From an uncultured Eggerthella sp. (GTDB lineage Bacteria > Actinomycetota > Coriobacteriia > Coriobacteriales > Eggerthellaceae): a DNA stretch of 64,000 nt. The stretch is from positions 33,581-97,580 of the forward strand of contig CAUHNN010000006.1 of the NCBI GenBank assembly GCA_959607715.1, written 5' to 3'. Of this stretch, positions 34,229 through 42,352 are shown in pieces. Every line of letters starts with the position of its first letter. The stretch's first letter is position 1. A model generated the notes under the pieces. It was not told the DNA's origin. It did not search any database and saw only the letters and a list, made by a program, of their open reading frames with translations. Both the position numbers and the translations under genes were made by a program.

Positions 34229-34657
34229 CTAGTCGACGATCTCCACCAAGGTGATCTCGAAGTTGAGGTCCTTGCCGGCCATCTCGTGGTTGAGGTCGAA
34301 CACGACGTACTGGTCGTTCACCTCGACGACGAGCGCGGGCAGGGGCTGGCCGCCGGGGCCTTGCAGGTAGACGGTCTGGCCGACGGGAAGCTCGTCTGCG
34401 CCGGGCACGTTGGCCGTTGGCACGGACTGCACGAGCGCTTCGTCGCGCTCGCCGTATGCTTCGCTTGCGGGAAGGTGGACCTTCTTCGTCTCGCCGACTT
34501 CCATTTCGTTGACCGCGGCGTCGAAGCCGGGGATCATCTGGCCTGCCATGCAGACGAATTCAAGGGGCTCGCCGCGCTCGACGGAGGAATCGAAAACGGT
34601 GCCGTCGTCGAAGGTTCCGGTGTAATGGGCGCGTACGCGCTTGCCTTCATTGCTCAT
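34229..34657 (-). CDS. SlyD/FkpB-like FKBP-type peptidyl-prolyl isomerase
   Basis: 142 aa. The FKBP half-domains HYTGTFDDGTVFDSS and MAGQMIPGFDAAV flank an inserted chaperone flap (about 70-125), the SlyD/FkpB layout. EAYGERD marks the transition to the flap. The metal-binding His-rich tail of E. coli SlyD is absent. It should catalyse cis-trans isomerisation of proline bonds and bind unfolded chains in the cytoplasm, since no signal peptide is seen. The start is set at the ATG with GAAAGGA 7 nt upstream; earlier in-frame codons have no support. Confidence 0.9.
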   Translation of the reverse strand: MSNEGKRVRAHYTGTFDDGTVFDSSVERGEPLEFVCMAGQMIPGFDAAVNEMEVGETKKVHLPASEAYGERDEALVQSVPTANVPGADELPVGQTVYLQGPGGQPLPALVVEVNDQYVVFDLNHEMAGKDLNFEITLVEIVD

Positions 34658-34742
34658 AGTGGTGTCCTTTCGTAGTGATGCTCCCCATGCTACACGATGA
34701 CGGCTGATGCCGGGCGAAATACCGCTCGGTGCCACGGAAACG

Positions 34743-34778
34743 AAAAAGGGCTGCCTCCGTGAGGAAGCGGCCCTTTTT
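34743..34778 (-). terminator. Terminator after ArsB/NhaD-type transporter 1
   Basis: AAAAAGGGC-TGCCTCC (34743-34758) pairs, with one mismatch and one G-T pair, with GGAAGCGGCCCTTTTT (34763-34778). T runs are present on both strands. It lies 20 nt beyond the stop codon of the minus-strand transporter. Confidence 0.87.
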
Positions 34779-34798
34779 CGGGAAAGCAAGGCCCGTGC

Positions 34799-36085
34799 TT
34801 AGACGAAGACACAGAAGCGCAGAACCAGGTACACGCAGGAGATCGCGGTGAAGACGAGCATCATCGGGAAGGCGACCTTCGTGTAATCCATGAAGGTGAT
34901 GGGGTAGCCGTACTTGCCCGACATGCCCGAGAGCACGACGTTGGCCGATGCGCCGATGAGCGTGCCGATGCCGCCGATGCAGGCGCCCAGCGAAATGGCC
35001 CACCAATACGGCATGACGTCGATGCCGGTCGACTCCATGGCGAGGATGATCGGGATAAGCGTGGCCACCATCGGGATGTTGTCGAGGAACGACGAGATGA
35101 TGGCGGATGCCCAGACGAGCACGATGATGGTGATCATCATGTCGCCGCCGGTGATCGCGATAAGGCCGTTCGCCATCATCTCGATGACGCCGGTTTCCGA
35201 CAGGCCGCCGACGACGATGAACAGGCCGGCGAAGAATCCGATCGTCGCCCATTCGACGTCGAGAAGGACATGCTCGACGTCGGCCGAGCTGATGATGAGC
35301 ATGATGGCGGCGGCGGTGAGCGCGACGACGCTCGGCTCGACCCCGATGACGCTGTGCAGCATGAATGCGAGCGCTACGAGGACGATCATGACGACGCTCT
35401 TGTTGAAGAGCTTCTTGTCCTGGATGGCCTCATGAGCGTGAAGGGTCATGATCGAAGCCTGCTTTTCGGAAGAGGCGGAGAGGTTTTTGCCGTAGAGGAC
35501 GTAGAACATCGCTATGGCGGCAAGCATGACGACCAGAACCGCCGGTCCGTTGTAGACGATGAAGTCGAGGAACGAGAGGTTAGCTTGCATGCCGATCATG
35601 ATGTTGGGCGGGTCGCCGATGAGGGTGGCCGTGCCGCCGATGTTCGACGCCATGATCTCGACGATGAAGAACGGGACGGGGCTCATTTCGAGCATCTTGC
35701 AGACGGTGAAGGTGACCGGGCCGATGAGCAGGACGGTGGTCACGTTGTCGAGGAACGCGGAGAGCACCGCGGTGATCAGGCAGAAGAGAACCATGATCAT
35801 CCAGGGGTTGCCCTTAGCGATCTTCGCCGTCCTGATAGCAAGGTACTCGAAGATACCCGATTGCTTTACCACGGCGACGAAGATCATCATACCGGCGAGA
35901 ACGCCGAGCGTTCCGAAGTCGATGTGCTCCATGCCGACATCGAACGAGACGATGCCGGTGAGGATTAACACCACGGCGCCGGCGAGCGCGGCGGTCGTTC
36001 GGTGTATCTTCTCTGAGATGATCAGCGCGAATACGACGATGAAGATCACTATGGAGATAATCTGCGGGGTCGTAAATTCGGGCAT
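34799..36085 (-). CDS. ArsB/NhaD-type ion transporter (copy 1)
   Basis: 428 aa with about 11-12 membrane segments. The conserved pairs of the ion-transporter superfamily are visible: SAFLDNVTTVLLIGPV in the first half and SSFLDNIPMVATLIPII in the second, plus NIGGTATLIGDPPNIMIG and GGIGTLIGASANVVLSG, the inverted-repeat halves that bind ion and substrate. Such proteins move arsenite, sodium or organic anions, and the sequence does not settle which. No ars genes are adjacent. Of two ATGs 6 nt apart, 36085 is taken because it matches the start of the paralogue; TAAGGAG lies 10 nt upstream. Confidence 0.85.
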   Translation of the reverse strand: MPEFTTPQIISIVIFIVVFALIISEKIHRTTAALAGAVVLILTGIVSFDVGMEHIDFGTLGVLAGMMIFVAVVKQSGIFEYLAIRTAKIAKGNPWMIMVLFCLITAVLSAFLDNVTTVLLIGPVTFTVCKMLEMSPVPFFIVEIMASNIGGTATLIGDPPNIMIGMQANLSFLDFIVYNGPAVLVVMLAAIAMFYVLYGKNLSASSEKQASIMTLHAHEAIQDKKLFNKSVVMIVLVALAFMLHSVIGVEPSVVALTAAAIMLIISSADVEHVLLDVEWATIGFFAGLFIVVGGLSETGVIEMMANGLIAITGGDMMITIIVLVWASAIISSFLDNIPMVATLIPIILAMESTGIDVMPYWWAISLGACIGGIGTLIGASANVVLSGMSGKYGYPITFMDYTKVAFPMMLVFTAISCVYLVLRFCVFV

Positions 36086-36236
36086 GTGCATCACGCTCCT
36101 TACTTTCCCGCGAGCAAGGCGCGGGAAGCCACTGTCCGAGGGATGGCGCCATGCCATTCCCGAGCTTAAGACGTTCACGCGCATAAAAAAGGAAGGTTCG
36201 CGCCTCCCATGATGCAGTGAATGTCCACCTAACGAA

Positions 36237-36265
36237 AAACTAAAATACGCCGTTTTCACTGTCAA
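36237..36265 (-). promoter_or_regulatory. Promoter of ArsB/NhaD-type transporter 1
   Basis: On the minus strand a perfect TTGACA (36265-36260) is followed after exactly 17 nt by TAGTTT (36242-36237). It lies in an AT-rich patch about 150 nt before the start codon, leaving a leader of roughly 145 nt whose content I cannot assign. Confidence 0.5.
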
Positions 36266-36400
36266 TAACACGTTCAACGATCAGGCGGTCTATTTAATTT
36301 TCGTTCGGCGCGGATTGATAGCCTGTTTCAATGAAACGGTTTTACGGGGGCGCATTCGACCCCAGGGGTGTTGCGAGGCGAGCCGAGGGGGCGAAACGAA

Positions 36401-36436
36401 AGAGCGCCTCGCCTCCCTTAGGAGGCAAGGCGCTCT
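36401..36436 (-). terminator. Terminator after ArsB/NhaD-type transporter 2
   Basis: A 16-bp stem with one G-T pair (36401-36416 with 36421-36436) closes a four-base loop. On the minus strand it is followed by TTTCGTTTCG. It lies 28 nt downstream of the gene's stop codon. Confidence 0.85.
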
Positions 36437-36464
36437 TCAATGAGGGCGGTGGCCTGCTGTCTTG

Positions 36465-37751
36465 TTACGCGAAGACGCAGAAACGGAGAACCAGGTACAC
36501 GCAGGAGATCGCGGTGAACAGGATCATCAGCGGGAAACCGACTTTCGTGTACTCGATGAAGGAGATCGGATGGCCGTACCTGCCCGAGATGCCGGCGAGC
36601 ACGACGTTGGCCGATGCGCCGATGAGCGTGCCGATGCCGCCGATGCAGGCGCCGAGCGAGACGGCCCACCACAAGGGCATGACGTCGATGCCGGTGGTTG
36701 CCATGGTCTGGATGATCGGGATGAGCGTTGCGACGAGCGGGATGTTGTCGAGGAACGACGAGATGATGGCGGAAGCCCAGACGAGCACGATGATGGTGAT
36801 CATCATGTCGCCGCCGGTCAGGTCGATCAGGGCATAGGCCATCATCTCGATGACGCCGGTTTCCGCCAAACCGCCGACGACGACGAACAGGCCGGCGAAG
36901 AAGCCGATGGTAGCCCACTCGACATCGAGGAGGGTGTGCTCGACGTCGGCTTTGCCGATGATGAGCATGATAGCCGCCGCGGCAAGGGCGACAACACTCG
37001 GCTCGATGTGGAACGCGCCGTGAAGGACGAAGGCGAGCGCGACGAGCAGGGTCATAACGATGCTCTTCTTGAAGAGGGCGGGGTTCTTGATGGCCTCATG
37101 GGCATGAAGGCCGAGAATGGATTGCTGGCGTCCAGCCGAAACGCCCATTTTGCGGCCGTACATGAAATAGAAGAGGGCCATGCATACGGCGAGGATGACG
37201 AGAACGGCGGGACCGTCTACGGCAAGGAAGTCGAAGAAGGTCAGTCCGGTGGCGGAACCGATCATGATGTTGGGCGGGTCGCCGATGAGGGTGGCCGTGC
37301 CGCCGACGTTCGAGGCGACGATCTCGGTGATGAAGAACGGCACCGGGGAAATCTCGAGCATCTTGCAGACGGTGTAGGTGACCGGGCCGATGAGCAGGAC
37401 GGTGGTCACGTTGTCGAGGAACGCGGAGAGCACCGCGGTGATCAGGCAGAAGAGAACCATGATCATCCAGGGGTTGCCCTTGGCGATCTTCGCCGCCCTG
37501 ATGGCGAGGTACTCGAAGATACCCGAGTTCTTGACGACGGCGACGAAGATCATCATGCCGACGAGAACGCCGAGCGTACCGAAGTCGATGTGGCTTACGC
37601 CGGTGTCGAAGCTGATGATTCCGGTGAGGATCAGCGCCACGGCGCCTGCGAGCGCTGCGGTGGTGCGGTGCACCTTCTCGGAGATGATGAACGCCATCAC
37701 GACGACGAAAATGACGATCGAGATGATTTGCGCAGTGGTTAAGGCGATCAT
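36465..37751 (-). CDS. ArsB/NhaD-type ion transporter (copy 2)
   Basis: 428 aa, exactly the length of copy 1 and closely similar along its whole length. The same SAFLDN, GGTATLIGDPPNIMIG, SSFLDNIP and GGIGTLIGASANVVLAG motifs are present. A 105-bp block (37377-37481) is identical base for base to 35711-35815 in copy 1, unlike flanking codons, which differ at silent sites. ATG 37751 has AAAGGAG 11 nt upstream. Each copy has its own upstream region and terminator, so they are separately transcribed tandem paralogues. Ion specificity is unknown. Confidence 0.85.
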   Translation of the reverse strand: MIALTTAQIISIVIFVVVMAFIISEKVHRTTAALAGAVALILTGIISFDTGVSHIDFGTLGVLVGMMIFVAVVKNSGIFEYLAIRAAKIAKGNPWMIMVLFCLITAVLSAFLDNVTTVLLIGPVTYTVCKMLEISPVPFFITEIVASNVGGTATLIGDPPNIMIGSATGLTFFDFLAVDGPAVLVILAVCMALFYFMYGRKMGVSAGRQQSILGLHAHEAIKNPALFKKSIVMTLLVALAFVLHGAFHIEPSVVALAAAAIMLIIGKADVEHTLLDVEWATIGFFAGLFVVVGGLAETGVIEMMAYALIDLTGGDMMITIIVLVWASAIISSFLDNIPLVATLIPIIQTMATTGIDVMPLWWAVSLGACIGGIGTLIGASANVVLAGISGRYGHPISFIEYTKVGFPLMILFTAISCVYLVLRFCVFA

Positions 37752-38243
37752 GTCGTACGTTGCTCCTTTTCTTTCGGTTCCGGGATTGATGCGCATTCTC
37801 ATCGGGCGGGAATGCCCCAGTGAGCTACGAAAGCCATGCCTTGCGGTCCCTCTCAGCGTTCGTCAGCTCGATTTTGAGCTGCAATCCCCAAAATAAGAAT
37901 TTCAATAGAAGGTACGGGAGGGGGCAAAGACCGTCAAGAAACCATTCCGTGGGCGGATGGGTGACGTAGGTGCCCTCTGGGGCCTTCTCGCGTCGAACCG
38001 ATAGATTACGGAGGAGAAACAAACTCTATATATCAGTACGTTCTATGGAAAAAAGCTTGCTTTTTCATGAAGCGAACGAATCGGGAAGAAAAAAAGCCCG
38101 TTTATCCTCGAAATATCGGTCAAAGGCTATCAATAAGCGCGTTTCTATAGTGCGCGCGAATGATATTTTCCTTATCTATTTAGAACACGTTCAAAATGAA
38201 TTAGACCGAAAATGACGGCTGGTAAACAATCGTCTTCGGGTTG
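37752..38243. other. Intergenic region, AT-rich core, no supported gene
   Basis: This stretch lies between divergent transporters. From about 38010 to 38230 the base composition is much more AT-rich than the rest of the window (runs such as TATATAT and AAAAAAG). The longest reading frame there (56 codons from ATG 38045, plus strand) has no ribosome binding site and a basic low-complexity product, so I do not call it. Promoters for both flanking transporters probably lie here, but I cannot pick a convincing -35/-10 pair. Confidence 0.5.
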
Positions 38244-38400
38244 ACCACTGTCTCCGCTCGGCTGCTCAAGGGGAACTGCCGGATGGAAAGTCATCCCGAT
38301 AGGTAAGGACCAGATCTTTCCTATCGGAAGAACAGTGAAAAGCGATTTCGGTTTGGCTTTGCACTTCACCCTTACTCGGAGGGTGGATGCCAAGTGAAGC
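38244..38400 (+). promoter_or_regulatory. Structured 5' leader RNA of unknown class (riboswitch candidate)
   Basis: A closing helix CACTGT (from about 38246) with ACAGTG (ending 38338) encloses at least three helices: CGGC/GCCG, GGATG/CATCC, and a long CCGATAGG/CCTATCGG hairpin with an inner AAG/CTT extension. A second domain follows in which CACTT and AAGTG close over CACCCT/AGGGTG with a TACTCGG loop. This is a multi-branch junction in front of a transporter gene, the usual setting for a ligand-sensing RNA. I could not match it to the purine, TPP, SAM, FMN, cobalamin, lysine, glycine or ykkC consensus. Confidence 0.5.
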
Positions 38401-38490
38401 GGAAATCTCCCGGTTGTTCTTTCGGTCGAAGTGCAACGGCTTCTTTCACGTGCATGGAGGGAGCCGGGGCATGGGATAAAAGGAGGAAAG

Positions 38491-38544
38491 ATGGTCAAAT
38501 TTCGCAGATGCGGCTTTGACCGCATCAAAGGAGAGAGGGGCTAA
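38491..38544 (+). CDS. 17-codon leader ORF upstream of the transporter
   Basis: ATG 38491 follows an ideal ribosome binding site (AAAGGAGGAAAG) and opens a frame for MVKFRRCGFDRIKGERG, with stop TAA at 38542-38544, two bases before the transporter ATG. A hairpin formed by GATG-GTCAAA (38490-38499) and TTTGAC-CGCATC (38515-38526) covers the leader start codon and ends just before the AAAGGAG of the transporter. Translation of the leader would melt this hairpin and should raise transporter translation. The peptide is basic (four Arg, two Lys). Whether it acts itself or only through coupling is not known. Confidence 0.6.
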   Translation: MVKFRRCGFDRIKGERG

Positions 38545-38546
38545 GC

Positions 38547-40001
38547 ATGGCTATGCTGAAGCGTGAATACGGCGGTATTCAACCCTGCTGGAAGGTAGGC
38601 CTATTCCGTATTCGTTTGCCGTTCATTCACTTCAAGATCTCACCCCCTGAGGTCGTCACCGGTTTGATGAACGCCTGTACTTCGTACGGCGCTCTCGCGG
38701 TTCTCATCTCCACGCTGGGCTTGTCGCCCGAGGTTGCGTGGGCTCTGGTCGTTTTCGAAACCGCAATGTACACCTTGAACTGGCTGCTCGGTGAGCCGTC
38801 GATTTGCGGTTGGATTACTCCTGCAATGGCGATTATCATCACATTCCTTGAATCGCTTGATCCTGGAGTAGCTCGATTGCAGATGCTGACGGCAATTGAG
38901 CTCGAGCTTGCGGCGATGTTCATCATCTTGGGCGCCACAGGCTTGTCTAAGAAGCTCAACACGCTCGTACCGCCCGCCATCAAGGCCGGTATCGTTATGG
39001 GCGCCGGCGTCAACGCCGTTGCCGTCCGCCTCACCCAGGGCGGCGCAGTCGACACCGTTACCGTTGGCTGCCTCGGTGGTCTCGTCGTCGTCTTCCTGCT
39101 GATGTTCTCCAAGCGCGTCCGCAAGTACATGGACTCCAACCGCTTCGTCGCCATCCTTGGTAACTACAGCTTCCTGTGGGCTGTCATCGCACTGCTCGTC
39201 CTCGGTGGAGCTGCCGGCGAGTTCAACTTCAACTTCTCTGGCGAGATCATCAAGGTTCCCGACTTCATGGGTCTGTTCATGACCGTGTCCCCGCTGTTCA
39301 TCGGCTTTGCGACCGATCCTGGCGTGTGGATTCAGGCTCTGCCCTACGCGGTCGTCGCATGGGTTATCGCCTACGGCGACTTCGTCACCGTTCAGCAGCT
39401 CGGTCTGCAGGCATCTCGTGACGACGAGTACATCGAGTTCGACCCGAACCGCACCAACGTCATCTGCGGTATCCGTAACGCAATGCTCGGTCTGTTCGCA
39501 CCGTACCCGGCACTCGCTGGTCCTCTGTCCGCCCCGTACTGCGTCGCTACCTACGCTCGCTATAAGCAGTCCGGTCGCCAGGGCATGGACTCCATCTACG
39601 ACGGCTCCGGCACCAACCTGCTCTTCACCGTCATCGGCCTGTTCGTTTACCCGCTCTATGAGGCTTCGCTTGCCGCATCCGCTGCTCTGCTCGTCGTCGT
39701 CCTCCTGATCCAGGGTTGGCTCTGCGCTCAGATCGCCTTCGGTCTTGCCCGCGACGATCTCGACAAGGGCATGACGGGCATGATCGCCGGCTTCATCGTT
39801 GCCCGCGGCGGTGGCGTCGGCTTCGTGGCCGCAATCGCTCTCTACCTGCTCATCTCCGACAACGACAAGATCCGCGAGGATTACGCCTACAACAAGGAGC
39901 TGCAGCGCATCGAGGACGAGGAGACCGAGCGTCAGCTCGAGGCACTCCGAATCCGAGTCGAGGCTGCTAAGGCAGGTCAGCTCAAGGAAGAAGAGAAGTA
40001 A
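38547..40001 (+). CDS. Polytopic membrane transporter, family uncertain
   Basis: 484 aa with about 12 hydrophobic segments between residues 35 and 440. A charged cytoplasmic C-terminal helix (about 440-484) is rich in Glu and Arg. The overall look, with Gly/Ala/Pro-rich helix breaks (PPAIKAGIVMGAGVNAV, MIAGFIVARGGGVGFV), is like NCS2 or SulP/benzoate-type carriers, but I see no diagnostic signature. It is convergent with the lpdD-ubiD-ubiX operon, so uptake of an aromatic acid or exchange with its decarboxylation product is a reasonable guess, not shown. Expression appears controlled by the structured leader and leader ORF upstream. Confidence 0.72.
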   Translation: MAMLKREYGGIQPCWKVGLFRIRLPFIHFKISPPEVVTGLMNACTSYGALAVLISTLGLSPEVAWALVVFETAMYTLNWLLGEPSICGWITPAMAIIITFLESLDPGVARLQMLTAIELELAAMFIILGATGLSKKLNTLVPPAIKAGIVMGAGVNAVAVRLTQGGAVDTVTVGCLGGLVVVFLLMFSKRVRKYMDSNRFVAILGNYSFLWAVIALLVLGGAAGEFNFNFSGEIIKVPDFMGLFMTVSPLFIGFATDPGVWIQALPYAVVAWVIAYGDFVTVQQLGLQASRDDEYIEFDPNRTNVICGIRNAMLGLFAPYPALAGPLSAPYCVATYARYKQSGRQGMDSIYDGSGTNLLFTVIGLFVYPLYEASLAASAALLVVVLLIQGWLCAQIAFGLARDDLDKGMTGMIAGFIVARGGGVGFVAAIALYLLISDNDKIREDYAYNKELQRIEDEETERQLEALRIRVEAAKAGQLKEEEK

Positions 40002-40054
40002 AGCACTTTACCTCTGAATCTTCCGAGTGATTCCCTTAAAGGAACGCTCACCAC

Positions 40055-40093
40055 AGGATCCCGCATGGTGCACGCCGTGCGGGATCCTTTTTT
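40055..40093 (+). terminator. Terminator of the orphan transporter
   Basis: AGGATCCCGCA (40055-40065) pairs with TGCGGGATCCT (40078-40088), followed by TTTTT. It is 53 nt after the stop codon. Confidence 0.93.
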
Positions 40094-40179
40094 GTGGGTC
40101 GTTTTTAGCGGTCTATGCGCAGGGGCGCCCCTCCTTTAAAAGGCCGTGATTTAGGTGCGCGTCTGGGCGCGGGGCAAAG

Positions 40180-40218
40180 AGAAAGCCTCCGTCTCTTTCT
40201 TGGAAACGGAGGCTTTCT
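40180..40218 (-). terminator. Terminator of the lpdD-ubiD-ubiX operon
   Basis: A 13-bp stem, AGAAAGCCTCCGT (40180-40192) with ACGGAGGCTTTCT (40206-40218), ends on the minus strand in CTTTCTCTTT. It lies 29 nt past the ubiX stop codon. Confidence 0.82.
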
Positions 40219-40247
40219 TGCGGTGTCGATTGCGTTGGCGTGAGTTT

Positions 40248-40811
40248 TTATTCTCCCCAGCGACTGAAAGGCGGATAGTCGAGCCCGAATCGTTCGAAGA
40301 TCTTGCCGATGATCTGGTCTTCCATGTCCTCGATGGTTGTGGGGTGATGGTAGTAGGTCATCATCGGGGGCATGAGCGTGACGTGGGGTAGGGCGGCGAG
40401 GGTCACCATGTTCTTCAGGTGAAGAGGGCTAACGGGCGTTTCCCTCGTCGCCAGGACAAGGGGCCGCTGCTCCTTGATGGTGACGTCGGCGGCGCGCAGC
40501 AGCAGGTTGTCGCTGTAGCCGGTGGCGATGCCCGCCACCGTCTTCATACTGCAGGGTATGACGACCATTCCGCGCGTGCGGAAGGTGCCGCTTGCCACCT
40601 GGGACCCCATCGCCTCGTTGTCGTGCACGCAGTCGACGGCATCGAGCATCGCCGCGAACGCTTGGGGGGCTTCATAGCTTGCCGTCAGGCGTGCGCTTTC
40701 GGTTGCGATCAGGTGGATCTCGAGATCGGTGTGCTCTTTTAGCTGCTGAACGAATCGGCATGCCAAAGGCGTACCGGATGCTCCGCTGATGCCGACGGTC
40801 AGGCGCTCCAT
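40248..40811 (-). CDS. ubiX: UbiX-type flavin prenyltransferase
   Basis: 187 aa, UbiX/Pad1/LpdB family. The FMN loop GISGASGTPLA opens the protein, and the middle carries the VVIPCSMKTVAGIATGYSDNLL block with the conserved Ser/Met/Lys and the RPLVLATRETP segment with the phosphate-binding Arg-Glu. It makes prenylated FMN from FMNH2 and dimethylallyl phosphate, the cofactor required by UbiD decarboxylases. It lies 9 nt after the UbiD-type gene in one operon, so its product should serve that enzyme. It is the LpdB counterpart in gallate decarboxylase systems. Confidence 0.92.
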   Translation of the reverse strand: MERLTVGISGASGTPLACRFVQQLKEHTDLEIHLIATESARLTASYEAPQAFAAMLDAVDCVHDNEAMGSQVASGTFRTRGMVVIPCSMKTVAGIATGYSDNLLLRAADVTIKEQRPLVLATRETPVSPLHLKNMVTLAALPHVTLMPPMMTYYHHPTTIEDMEDQIIGKIFERFGLDYPPFSRWGE

Positions 40812-40820
40812 CGGTCGGTC

Positions 40821-42296
40821 CTACTCGAAATCGGGAAGCCAGTGGCGAGGATCGACGTCCTTGAACTGACAGCGGACAAAGCGGTCCTTCTGGTCGTAGG
40901 GAACCGTGCAGTCGAAGATCGTCTTGCAAGCGATGCCGTGGTCGCGGATGCTCGGCGACATCGTGGGATCGTTGGACGGATCGAGCGGATGGGTCCTTAC
41001 GCCAGGGATGGTGATGATGTCGGCATCCCCTTGGAAGCGCGTGTTCATTGCCCACAGGACGTCGTTCATGTCGAAGGGATCGACGTCTTCGTCGACGAGG
41101 AAGATATGCTTCAGCTCGCTAAACGACGAGAAGGCTAGCAAAGCCATCTGGCGTTGGCGGCCTTCGTCGCTCGGGGCGCTTTTCTTCACTTGGAGGACGG
41201 CCATGAATTTACCGCCGCCGGGGCTTGCGCAGTAGACGTTCTTCAAGCGTCCGGGCATTGCGCGCTCGATCATCTGGATGATGCTCGCCTCGGTCGGGAT
41301 GCCCGCCATGCTCACGTGCTCTTCGGAGGGCCCGATGCAGGTTTGCATGATGGGGTTCGTGCGGGTCGTGACCGCTTTCACCTTGATGATGGGCAGGCTC
41401 GGGTTCGCGGGCCCGGTGTAGCCGGGGAATTCGGGCATGGCTTTGCCCGTATGGGTGTTTTGGTCTTCTTCGACGCGTTTGCCTGGAAGCAGCTCGCCTT
41501 CGATGACGTATTCCGCATGGGCGATGCAGCGCTCGTCGATGGTCAGGCACTTCGCCATGTGAACGGGCTCTCCCCTGAGGGCCCCAGCGACGTTGAGCTC
41601 GTCGTACCCAAGCGGCGTCGTGGGCGGCTCGAAGCAGGTTGCCAGTTCGATGGCGGGATCGACGCCGATGCTGATCGAGATGGGCAGGGGCTTGCCGAGC
41701 TTCTCGGCCTTTTCATAGAAGGCCCCGATGTGGCGCGCGCCCGGCACCATGTAGATCGAGATCTCGTCGGCGCTTTGCAGGCAAAGGCGATGGATGGTGA
41801 CGTCTGAGATGTGGGTTTCCGGATCGGAAGCGTAGCACAGGCCGAGCGTGATGTAGGGGCCGGCGTCTTCTGGCGTGTTGGTGGGGGCGGGAACGAGCTT
41901 GCGAACATCGAAGCCTTCTTCGCTTGCGAGGTGGACCACCTCATGGCACGGCGCCTGATCTTCTCTCACTTCGATGGGTTCGATGGGGTTGAGCACGGCG
42001 TCGTTGAGGAGGAAGCCGAGTCGGCGCGGATCTGCGTCGAGCATCTTGGCCACGCGCTCGCGATTGGCCAAAAGCCCGATGGCGACGCGGGCGCCGGGAT
42101 GGCCCTTGATGGAGTTGAAGATCATGGCGGGGCCCTCTTTGGTGGGGCGCTGGACCGTTCCGCCGGCGCCGACGTGGCGATATACGCCGCAAAGCTCGGC
42201 TTCGGGGTCGGCTTCGACGTCGGTTTCGACGAGTTGACCGGGGATTTCCTTTAGGAAATCGAGGGCCGAGCGAAGGTCGTGGATGGGTGTGCTCAT
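40821..42296 (-). CDS. UbiD-family aromatic-acid decarboxylase, LpdC/gallate-protocatechuate type
   Basis: 491 aa, full UbiD length. It matches the LpdC/AroY branch closely in my recollection of the family: DVEVDPEAEL-GVYRH at the start, GAGGTVQRPT-EGPAM, LVPAPTNTPEDAGPYIT, SDVTIHRL (prFMN-site Arg), GVDPAIELATCFEPPTTPLGY, EEDQNTHTGKAMPEFPGY, IGPSEEHVSMAGIPTEASI and FLVDEDVDPFDMNDV. It should remove CO2 from a hydroxylated benzoate such as gallate or protocatechuate using prenylated FMN. The exact substrate cannot be read. It is the middle gene of lpdD-ubiD-ubiX, with ubiX following 9 nt downstream. A simple ubiquinone-pathway role is unlikely in an actinobacterial anaerobe. Confidence 0.88.
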   Translation of the reverse strand: MSTPIHDLRSALDFLKEIPGQLVETDVEADPEAELCGVYRHVGAGGTVQRPTKEGPAMIFNSIKGHPGARVAIGLLANRERVAKMLDADPRRLGFLLNDAVLNPIEPIEVREDQAPCHEVVHLASEEGFDVRKLVPAPTNTPEDAGPYITLGLCYASDPETHISDVTIHRLCLQSADEISIYMVPGARHIGAFYEKAEKLGKPLPISISIGVDPAIELATCFEPPTTPLGYDELNVAGALRGEPVHMAKCLTIDERCIAHAEYVIEGELLPGKRVEEDQNTHTGKAMPEFPGYTGPANPSLPIIKVKAVTTRTNPIMQTCIGPSEEHVSMAGIPTEASIIQMIERAMPGRLKNVYCASPGGGKFMAVLQVKKSAPSDEGRQRQMALLAFSSFSELKHIFLVDEDVDPFDMNDVLWAMNTRFQGDADIITIPGVRTHPLDPSNDPTMSPSIRDHGIACKTIFDCTVPYDQKDRFVRCQFKDVDPRHWLPDFE

Positions 42297-42352
42297 GGGT
42301 TCTCCTCTCTGTTGAGTCTTGCTCGTGATGGCGTGATGCCTTGACGGCTCGA

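Noticed and set aside
38045..38215. 56-codon frame in the AT-rich island
   Set aside because: No ribosome binding site, basic low-complexity product and no recognisable motif; more likely chance in AT-rich DNA.
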